DNA from: Siderastrea siderea
Lineage: Eukaryota > Cnidaria > Anthozoa > Scleractinia > Rhizangiidae
Direction of reading: 5' to 3'
NCBI GenBank assembly: GCA_964030785.1
Contig: OZ034967.1
Location: forward strand, 59,169,665 to 59,233,664
Length of the DNA: 64,000 nt
Each line of letters begins with the position of its first letter. The stretch's first letter is position 1. The notes beneath the pieces are model-generated. The model saw nothing but the letters and a program-made list of their open reading frames with translations. It was not told the DNA's origin and ran no database searches. Shown here piece by piece: positions 50,243-61,100 of the stretch. The translations under genes and the position numbers were made by a program.

Positions 50243-51130
50243 GGTGATTCCATCGAAAAAGAAGTTGTAATGAGAATTTGTTGAAACTTTGCACAGTTAT
50301 TAATTTCACCTAGGGGGTCACCGTGTCTGATTTCACGCTACAGGGCTGTAGTATAAAGGTACCTTACTAGCTATCGACAGCAATATTAAAAAGCCTTTTC
50401 TTGTACCAGAGACACCCACTATTTTAAGAAAGTTATCACTAGCAATAAAATATAAGCACTATTCTTGTGATAGCAAAACAATGTTACAGTAAAAGGCCTT
50501 AAAGTTGCCTCAAAAAAAAAAGTAGTGAAATAATGAGCAAATTGAGCACATGCACTCTTCCAGTGAAATGCCTAAAATCAGATTGTAATAATGAATTAAT
50601 CAGAGTATTTGAAAATTGAATAATGAAAAATTCTTAAAATTTGGAGATATCATACAGAGTCGTGTTTTCTTCAAATAAATGGAATAAAAAAGAGGGTTCA
50701 CCGAGTTCATTTTGGAGAAAACGACAACTCATTTCTCTCAACAGCTCAGTTTTCATAAGAAAACCTACGAAATCTCGAACGCGCGCGCACATTCAATTGC
50801 ATTGCGCATCCTTCCTGTGCATCAATTTTTGCGTGACTAGCGCGCGCACGAGCGCCCGCACGTTCGGAGCTTGGTAGTTTTTCTATGAAACGAACTCGGT
50901 GACCCCACATATATCCAAATTTAAAGAATTTTTCATCATTCGATTTTCAAATACTCCGATTAATTCACTTTTACAATATTACTATAATATATATTCTACA
51001 ACCCTGTAGCGTAAAATCAGACACGGTGAACTCTCTCTTTATTTTATTTTTTCAATGTACTAGGTGCAATTAATAACTGTGCAAAGTTTCAACAAATCCT
51101 CATTACAACTTCTTTTTCGATGGATTCGCC
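50243..51130. mobile_element. 888 bp element with TTAA target duplication and ~110 bp TIRs
   Basis: The left end GGTGATTCCATCGAAAAAGA through the CAGACACGGTGA region (about 50330) is inverted at 51000-51130. TTAA flanks at 50239-50242 and 51131-51134. The interior has GC-rich CGCGCGC patches around 50160 and 50840 that are also roughly inverted. No gene. Its right border abuts a partial copy of the cPLA2 upstream repeat. Confidence 0.8.
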
Positions 51131-51345
51131 TTAAGTGTGCGCAATTGGGTACTTGCGGATATGCTCTCTACGCCAGTGGAATTATTTCACTTGCCAGTGG
51201 AAGTTGGAATGTTTTCCAGTGGAAGCAATTTCCACTGGGGCGTGGCACGTGACAGGTGGTACGTGGATATATATTCCTTCCTCCTGAATCAGAGAACAGC
51301 CGTCTTGGAAAGTGAATCGAAATAAATAAAAACCTTAAAAAATTC

Positions 51346-51417
51346 AGGCTTGAACAGGATTCAAACGCAGGACATCTGCGACACCGGTTCAGCGCTCTAG
51401 CCAATTGAGATATCAAG
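51346..51417 (-). mobile_element. tRNA-like sequence (SINE or tRNA pseudogene)
   Basis: On the minus strand a 7 bp acceptor stem (GGCTTGA ... TCAAGCC) encloses an A-box-like TGGCTAGAGCG and a B-box-like GTTTGAATCC at tRNA spacing. The anticodon stem has mismatches, so it is unlikely to be a working tRNA gene. It is followed by an A/T-rich tail, as in SINE copies. Confidence 0.55.
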
Positions 51418-52183
51418 CCAACTGGGAGCCGGTCATTTGCGAATTCATGGTGATCCCGTAGATGGTGAACAAATGTGAATAAATATATGAAATAATCATA
51501 TATGTGAATTGCGGATGCAAGGAGAAATAATGATGAGCCTCGCCGGTTAAACTGAAGGATGTCAATTAACTGCAAGGGACATCATTCCGTAGTTTACATA
51601 TGCGTATAACTATTTCATATACTCACTCTCAACTACTGATTTTTCTTAGATTTTAAAATTAAGCACTTGGATACTTGCGGATATACTCGCTATGCCCATG
51701 GAATTATTTTACTTGCCAGTGGAAGTTGGAAAATTTGCCATTTTCCACTGGCACGTGGGATGTGACATGTGGCAGGTGAATATTCCTTCTTCCTGTTCGG
51801 GACAGTCGTTTTGTGAAGGACGTGAGCAATGATGCGTATGATCAAGTTGATAAACGAACTCTTGTTGAAATGGTAAGACAACTATGTGAATGATGATCCA
51901 CAATGTTAAAATACACTGGGAATAACGGAAATAGCTAAAAAAAAAGAGGCAGAGCTAATTAGCAAAATGAATGTCATATTAAGGCCAAAGGTCTAGTTCT
52001 TCCTGTGGTTAGTGTGTGGTGGGGAAACATGACGGAAATGCATGACATGCTTCCTGCGTAAGCCGTTGGGTATTATGATATAAGTAATGCAAAAAATCGG
52101 AATCCAGTCAATAACAAAGCACACTTCAGTTGCAAAACTGCACGTACTTTCCACTGATATTCCACGTTGAAGAAGAAACAGTG

Positions 52184-55100
52184 ATGGCGATGATATATCA
52201 GGTAGGATCGTATTATCTGTTTAGATGTAGGTATGCAAAATTTCTACTATGTATGTGTAAACAATGAACTTGCAAAATTCTATTTATACACTGTGTTGTA
52301 GCTAGTACATGCTTTAGGATGAAAGTTTGTTTTCGAAACAAACCAGAACTAGTTATTGTACGGATCATGAAAAAGAAAATGATGTGAATCAATAATTCAG
52401 GGTTGGACAGCCCTACTATTTAAAAACCTTCTGTCTTCAAGACCTCCAAACTTCAGCCTTACGCGATGAATTGCAAAAATAGCCTGAAAATTGAGTACTG
52501 TGGATGAAATCTTTTCGGAACGGTTACCAGTAAAATAAAATAAAAAAAACCGAAGGCAATATTTTTCTTAGTTCAATCGTGTAGCATAGTTTCGGGGGTT
52601 TTGCTATAGTCTCTGTTTAATGACTTTCCTTTTGTATTTTTTGTGACCATGCGGAGTGGGTGACTGCTTTGATTGCCATCTCCTGATAACTCAAACTCCC
52701 GATAGCGCGAACATTTTTCGATTTCCCTTAAAGGATCGAGTTATCATGAGTCAACTTGATTTTCACTTCCATACAAACTCTTATCAGGTCCGCTTCAAAA
52801 CTCGTCCTACTGCATGCAGTTACTGCTGTGCCCCCCCCTCCCCAAAAAAAAAGCACTAACCTCCAGGGATGTGAGGGCCCTAGTGTTGGGAGCTACAAAA
52901 GTAGTTAAATCTCGACCCAAAATGCTCCAGCTTATTGAAATTTGCTTTAGTTATCATAAAGAAAACATTGCAGTAGCAGTATAATTTGGCCTAATTTTCA
53001 TTTCAATTTAGTATTTTTGCTTGTCGCCAAAGACTGTGATAAACGTTTTCAGGCAAATATCAAGTAAATGTTTCTTGAACTGGAATGATTTGTAATCTTC
53101 TTTAAGGCTGGTACTATAACTTAACTACAGATACAAAATTCATTTTTTGGCGCTCAAAACAAGAAAACACGAAAAGCCAGAGATATCATTATATGTAGAG
53201 GCTGAGTGGTTCTGACTTTTGAGTCTTTGCTGAGATCCTAAGTGTAATCATTCTACTGAAAGTTTAATTGAGGAGTAGTTTTCTTGTGGTGTGCTTATTT
53301 TGCTGTAAAAGATGGCTCTGCCGTTTCAGTCTGTTGATAGAATCGTAAGATGTCAAATGAAAGCATTGCAGTGCATCACTTTTCTGTGGTCAGTTGTTTA
53401 TCTGCTATACAAGGCGTGGTTATAGCTTGAAAGCCAGCGGATGAATTAATAAAGCTGACCATTCAAACGAAAGCTCACTTAAGCAGTACTTTTCGTCAGT
53501 ATTGTTTGGTCTTCAATCCTTTACAAATGGCAACAATATTGTCCCAGATTTAAAGGTACAGACATCTATTGCCTGGCAAATGACTGCCATAACAGTTATT
53601 GCTGCTCACCTGGTGTAACCGGAACAAATGGGAACTCGAAAGCTCCCGAAAACTTCCTGTTCTGTTGTCATGTAAATATGACAGGTGGTGAATAACTTAA
53701 AAGTACCACCTGCTCGATAGAGAGCAAGCCTTACAGTTTTGTAAAATGCAGGTTGTTTTTCAATTGGTCTTATTTCTTAGATATTGATCTTGGTTTTATT
53801 TCAAATACGTTAATCTGATCGGCTAAATATTCGGTCTCTAATTATTTAGGCTGACCGGCAGTCTCAACGATCGATCGCATGCACCTTGCCTTGGAAAGTA
53901 AACATATCGTCGTTTTCCCATTGCAATCGTTTAGGTGTGTACCAAAAACAAACTTGCCGGCTTTACAATACTAGTCTTCCGCCTCGTTTTCTAGATGCTA
54001 ATGACCTCCTTAAATTGCAAACATTAAATGTGGCAGAAAATACTAATATTTTTATCTCCTAAAACTTTAGGTCGCCAATCCAAGCTTTCTTAAAAATTCA
54101 ATGACGAACGTTAATCAGTACAGTAAACGTGAAACTCCCGACCTCCTCATAAGAGCGGCAAAGGCATTCACGTGGTCACTGTTATATCTTTTCTTTAGGC
54201 TTCCTATCGCCAGTGTCTGTCCCTTGAAATTAAAGTTCTCTGCGGTCGAAACGTCACGCTGGGTTATTGGAATGATAAGTGTAAGTGTATACTAACTTGT
54301 TTCCATTGTTTTCAAACGAGTGTTACTGAGATCCCTATCAACATTCACTCTCACTTAATGAGGATCACTGACTCTCATTGTGACTGACTGCCACTTTCGC
54401 TGTCTGAATCATTGGCCCATCGACTGCAGAGGTGACTGTTTGTCTCTGTCTAACCCACTGCGCGCCTCACTAGCGGGATGCCTGTTCGCCAGACTGTCTA
54501 ATCGGCCTAACTGATTTAGTGGCTTACTGAGAGTCTACTGACTAACCCGTTGTCCGAGTAACTACATGACGTACTGGTTGTTCTTTTCTACCAACTGACT
54601 AGTTGAATAACTTACTGACTAACCGACCTAGCCAACTGTACTGAACGGATGAACTACTGACTGTGTGTGAGCTGAGGGGACAAGGAGGGGAGATTAAGGA
54701 TAGATGGTGGACTTTATTCGGATCATGGAGTAATGAGGTGACTTACGTTAACGATTTGCTGACTACAAACAGCTGACGATTCAATACAAGAACAGTGAAT
54801 AGATAAGTGAAATCGATAAATAAATTGATTTATGATTTCGGTCTCTTTTAGTTGACACGCCGGATCCATATGTCAAGTTGTATATTAAGACAGCACCAAA
54901 TGGTAGAAGAAGAACGAAAATACAAAATAACACTGTAAACCCAACGTGGGATGAAGTGTTCCACTTTCTCCTCGACCCAGAGATTGAAAACACTTTAGGT
55001 GAGATGGAATATGATTATATTTCTACTTTGAAGTGGTATCATTAAACAATTGTCACAGACCATTATGATTACAAGTGTTTTGGAGCGAGAGAAGCTTCTG

Positions 55101-58100
55101 ACTGTTGTGGCGTTGATAGAAAAAATTCTTCTAGTATTAGCTCACACACTGTCATTTTCCTATATTTTGACCGCTATACCCTTTCCGTAACCAAGTTGTT
55201 GAGTTTCCCTGTTTCTTTTATATCTTGTTAGAGTGTTCAAAAGGTTTTTGGCTGCGTTGATTTGAATAATAACAGGGCGTACTTGCATATTCCCACACAA
55301 AGTTTAAAAGACACTGAGACAACCATAACGAGATGTGAGATGGCCTTCCGTAGAAGACTTTTGATTCTTTTTGTCGCCACACTTACGTTTACAAGGAACA
55401 GCCGACGTCCTGAAACGAATTTCTGATCGTCGCTAATCAAGGTAGCGGTGGTTCAAGATGGAGATTTCTCTCGATGCCGGTGGCTGTTTAAGTTGTTGTT
55501 GTTAACAAATAGTGTTTTATTCTTCCTAGAAATTACTCTGATGGAGGCAGATCCTATTAGCGATGATTTGGTCGACTCCCAGACCTTTGACCTGAGTTGT
55601 TTAGAACTCGATAAATTTTATTACAAAACGTTCATATTCCGTCAGGTAAATTCCTTAAAGCATTATGTGATTTTTTACAGTCGTTTTGGTCTAGGGTGGG
55701 GCTCGAACCCGAGTCATTGCCCTCTGCACCCGGGTGTATAGATTAGTGAAGAGGAATAGTTGGACAAGCCAGATCGAAAATGCTAGAGAGGAGGGAGAGT
55801 TAAAAGTCTGCCATGGACTATTAAGTTTTTTTCCCATCCTTGGCGGGGCAGGGGGGAGGGATACATACTGAATCGTTTCATACTACAGAAACCAGAGTTA
55901 AGCAAATGTAAGCTCAGGAGAGAGGATGTTAATTACTTCTGCTCCTGAAGGACAGGTGGGTAACTATATAAAAAAATAAGAGGGTATAAAAAAAAACTAA
56001 GAGGGTATATACGTCGATGAAATCACAGTAGGTTTCTAAAATACTCGGTTTAATGCATTTCAGACTTCTGAGGTTGATGTGGAGATGAAAGTTACTTTCT
56101 GGTAAGATATGATTTCATAGTTGCGCTTTCGTAATTCCTGTTGAAAACTTTGATCATGAAACAATCAACAGTTTCATGAAATTGCTTAATTAATAAGTAC
56201 GTTCGTAGTAGTTCTATCCCGTCTATGAATTCTGATAATTATTATTTAAATACTCAACTGATGAAGTTCATTTTGAGATGCTTATCTTTACGAAATAATC
56301 TTCTATCGAATGAAAGTAATGTAACGCATACATAATTGCTTTTTTTCCTATTACATGATTATGATTGTTATAAGTTTCGTTTTAGTTAATTTTTATGCTT
56401 TTGCAGTACTGTATGTACTTATAATCATGCAAATAAAGCTTGTTGTTGTTGTTGTTGTTGTTGTTGTCTTGACTTTTTAACAAATATTTTTACTAGTATT
56501 CCACGTTTGCAGAAGCTTATTACTCCCCTGTGATATGCTCCTGACGTTTGTTACATTTTTCTGCGATCCTAACATCGTGTAAAATCCAAACTCAATGGCG
56601 TGTGTAATTTTCCTGGCAGTTCTGCGCCCTCTGACATGCGGTACAGCGTGGATCTATGCAGCGATGAAAGCAATTTTGTTGAGAAGAGGAGACACGTTGT
56701 GTTTAAAGCCATGAAGAAACTGCTAGGAAGGGAAGGACCAAAAACTCCAGATGAGGTAGGGTGAACGTACAAGAAGTCAAGTACGTCTAGGCTGTTCTGA
56801 GTGATTTTTTAATTTGAGAAAATAGGTCTGTAAAGAACCTTACAGCGTTGGATTCGCTTTAGAACGGAGTTGTTTGATGTGGCCCTAGTTTAAGGGCGCG
56901 TCCAGCGAATCTGGATTTAGATTCACGCAATCAAATTCTGGCTTCGGCGTTCCATTAACAAAAATCTGAAATGAGATTCGAATTCAAATATCCACTCCAC
57001 TGAGTGAATTTTTTGCATTCAATCTCAATCCAGATTTGTTTGATGTGGCCCTAGTTTTAGACTACAGAGTCTCTTCCCCTTAAATGGTGAATCCTCCTTG
57101 TACATTACTTTGCACACAGATATCAGCAAATTGCTGGGATATTGTGAAAAAAGCTATCACGAGTGGTGAAGGGATAAGGGGTTTGTCATCAACTCCATCG
57201 AGGGGGTGTAAAATCACTCTAAGTCACTTCATGATTATAGAGATACAAGTGACACAAGCCAGGAGAATGTGCCTGATTTAGATCGTGTGCTTTACCTTAC
57301 CGTAAACCACAAATGGCAAGTACTCTGATCCAGCGGCTAGACGTTCAAACAGTAGTGTAAGGATTCTATCCAATTCAAGCTAGTGATGATGGCGAATATT
57401 TTTCTTGTTCAATTCCTAGGTGCCTTCCATCGCCGTGCTAGGTTCTGGTGGAGGATTTCGAGCCATGGTGTCCCTTAGTGGAGTGTTCTGTGCTCTGAAG
57501 GACATGGGTGTACTGGACTGTACCATGTACACCGCTGGATTGTCTGGATCAGCTTGGTAAGTTTTTAGCTATACACTCTCCTCCCCAGACTGACTACTCG
57601 AGTCTCCTACTTTTAAACTGGTACAGCTGTTACTTTTCTCTCAAGCCGTGCCCACCCCGACATCCTCTTACCTCCTTCGTCCAAAAACTAAATTAGAGGT
57701 ACAGAACATTAGCGGTAGTTGCGAGCTACTAGGACTTACATGTAGTTATTATGCTTTTGGCTCTTGTCACTATCAAGTTTATTCTGTGAGAAGGTCCACT
57801 AACGAAGAAGATCCACTAACGATTAATTACAGGCAAAACAAACGTTTGTGACGGGAAATCTAACGAAATTACTTGATTTCTCGTTTTTGTCCTCCCTTTT
57901 TAACAAAAATTTCAGTATTTCATCATACAGAGTACTCCCGCCTTCGGCTAAGACTGATTTACATCGTCAATTCTCTCTCTTTATAACTTCTAGCCTACTG
58001 CATTTAGCCTCGACTTTATGTCGCACCCAGCACCCTGTCATCAAAATGCAGCGGCTCGTATTGTAACGTGTACCCGAAAATTCGATCAGAACACCCCTGT

Positions 58101-58142
58101 GTTGGAAGAGCTTTACTGGTTGCCGGTTCGGCATCGCATTAA

Positions 58143-58176
<34 letters not shown>

Positions 58177-61100
58177 GACCCTCGTGCACGATAATCTTTC
58201 CGTGACGGTGATCCTGATAAGCTGCGATAGGGCCGGCTCACATATAACAGCGACGGGGATACTCGTCGGCCGGACATTTTGAAGTTTGGCTTGTGAGTTA
58301 TTAGAATTAATTTTTACCCCTAAAGGCTATCAATTCGGGTAAGAATATACCTTTCCAGTCAGATGTTTCCCCAACTTAGATTACTTATTCTACGCGCGCG
58401 CGATACCAACATAACTCTAACAGCGGTACCAACATAATTCTAGCAATGATTATTTTAAAATTCAACATCTTAAGCAGTACCAAACCACGAATTTTATCCC
58501 CTGAAATGTACCACGAATACTCCCAGGCACTGGACTAGTGGCTTGTCTACCTGAGCTTGAAATCGCGTAGTTCATGGATAAATAAAATAAATCACTTTAT
58601 TTGTTGTCAACGGTATTTAGCGCAGAATGCTAATTGGGGACACCTCCCTAATCGAATTGGAAATTGAATGTGTTGGTTTTTGAGGAGAGGGGAAACCGGA
58701 TTACAGAGAGAAAAACCTCTTGGAGCAAGGACGAGAACCAACAACAAACTCAACCCACATATGACACCGGGACCGGGAGTCGAACCCGGGCCACATTGGT
58801 GGGAGGCGAGTGCTCTCACCACTGCGCCATCCCTGCCTTCCGAGTTCATTGACTCACACCAGTTAACTATGTGACATCTGTAATATTTCAGGTACCTATC
58901 CACACTATATTCCCATCCCGACTGGCCGGATGCTCATCCCAGTAAAATCAGAGAAGACTTGAAGAAAAACGTAGAACACAACTGGTGGCACCTACTGACA
59001 CCTTCTTGGTTACGCAGGCATTTGCATATCATCCGGGAAAAGAAGTCACATGGTCAGCCTGTCAGTTTTACTGATTTCTTTGGTTACCTGGTTGGTGACA
59101 CCATTTTGAAAGACGTAAGTTTGTTAATTGCCATATGCATGCTGACTTTATTTACCAACTGAAATTCAGTGCTAAACACGTAGAACTTCACTAAACAGGT
59201 ACAAAAGAACTGTTTGAAAGATCTACCAAAATGGTGGAAAAAACTTTAAAGTGTTTCCACTGAACTTTTGGGTCTGTAGGTGAAATGCTAAACTATGACC
59301 ATTCCATTAAACAACGCTGTTGGACATTGATTTCTTTCCGCTGGTACATTTTTTATTGTTCAAGGTGTTCCCAACTGTTGAGTGTATGGATGAAATCCTG
59401 ACGTGTATTGTTCACACTTTCAAGTCTGTGGATAAAATTTTCAAGGCCGGGTACCCATTCAAAATGAAAGCTATTGTCAGTCAAGTTCGGCCAGTTTTCT
59501 ACTGATATTTTGCTAAATGAAATTTGGTACTATTTAGCTCAGATCTAAGTTGGCCACATAAGAGAAAAAACGATTATATTTTAAATTAAAGAGAAAACGA
59601 ATATATTTTCATCATCTTCTTTGTTTTAAAGCGGGAAGACGTTCCAAAGCTGAGCGAGCAACGCCTCAAAGTGAAGGAAGCCATGGTTCCACTTCCACTG
59701 TACACATGTTTGCATGTGAAGAAAGATGTGTCTGCACAGACTTTCTCAGGTGAGGTTAACCCTTAAGGCCCTGGCATCATTATACAAATTCTCCTTACTG
59801 GTCTCCATACATTTCATTAAGTGCTTTTTGGGGAAACGTGTTTAATAAGCAAGATAATCTTTTGTGATCACTTAATTCTTATGACCAGAATGTGTTACAA
59901 CGCACTCATATGATGAGAAGTTCAATGCTGATCACTATCGAGGTTTAAAGAGTTATTAGAGCGAAACACGTTACACACGATCAGACAGTTGCTCTTAATC
60001 AAAAGTGATGTCGCCTGTTGAGGATTTTTGGGTGTCTCATTCAGAGATGCTCGTTGCGAGAGGTCATTGAGTAACTGTATCAGATCTCAAACAGAACAAC
60101 TTATTCATTTTCAACAAAGTTAATAATTTCATGGAGTTTCTGTATTCTTAATTCACAGAATGGCTCGAGTTTAGCCCTTACGAAATAGGAATGGCAAAAT
60201 ATGGCACCTTTATGAAGACTGAACATTTTGGAAGCAAGTTTTTCTGCGGCAAGCTTCTTCTTTCATATCCTGAACCTCCACTAACTTTCTTGCAAGGTAA
60301 TAACTACGAGACACTGTCATGCATTGTTGGGGACCTTAAAAAACTTCTAATAGGTCATGTTTGTTCTAAACATGCAGTTTTCCCATGCTAGGAAAAACAA
60401 AGAAATGATAAAAACCTCTAGTGAAATATGCTTTTACCTTTCTCCGAGTTAAACGATTTTTTTTTACGTGAGCAGTTCTATGAACGAGCAAAACTTTAAC
60501 CCCAATGTAACACTGCCTTATCAACACAGCATTCCCTATGAATTCCCCAGCTACATTACTTACAAAAAATGTCGGACAAAAGTAGTGTCCGAAAATAAAA
60601 CCGTCCGAAATTTTTAAGCGTCCGAAATTTTAAGCGTCCGAAATTGTTTGGGCTACGCCATCACAAATTCAAGGCCAATATGCAGGATGTATTGCTAGAA
60701 TTCGGATTAGGCTTTGCCCAAATGTCGTTCTTTTTAATTATCATTGGAGGGGAAAAATTTGTTTCTTTTATGAAAGACAAAAACATACATAAATTCCATT
60801 TTGTTGTTGCTATTTCAATTTTCGATCCAAGCCCAGTTTTATGACAATTGCATTGCCAGTGCCGGTGGTGCTAGTCCTCTTCTGCTTGATCATCAATCAA
60901 CACAGTTGAAATGTCCTCTTCATTGTCACCAGCGTGTAGCTATTTTTCATCTGTAGCTGTCGGTGACTAAGGTGATTGATCAAGAACTGAGCTCATAGTT
61001 CTTTTAAATAAGCTCTTTGAGACGACGAAGAACAAACCGCTTGCCGTCGTCAATTTTAAACATAGCTCGGAGGACTATCTCAAGCCCTTCCTTTGCAACT

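Larger units (their letters stand above)
46318..51850. promoter_or_regulatory. Four copies of a ~130 bp module with E-box-like sequence
   Basis: Related modules at 46318-46445, 48940-49075, 51190-51320 and 51713-51850 share CCAGT(G/T)GAAGTT, then (G)CACGTGACACGTG or close variants, then TTCCTTCTTCCTG and a GAACAGTCGTTTTGGGA-like end. In three copies (not at 48940, which reads GCGTGACACGTG) one or more CACGTG-type E-boxes are intact or nearly so. They lie upstream of, and between, the two copies of the cPLA2 first exon. A promoter or enhancer role is an inference from position and the E-boxes; a transposon origin is equally possible. Confidence 0.4.

Noticed and set aside
51346..51417. Functional tRNA gene
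   Set aside because: The acceptor stem and boxes are present but the anticodon stem does not pair, and it has a SINE-like tail.
54101..54295. 64-codon frame as a separate small gene
   Set aside because: It overlaps the cPLA2 exon at 54199-54280 in the exon's frame but starts in intron sequence; the exon model explains it.
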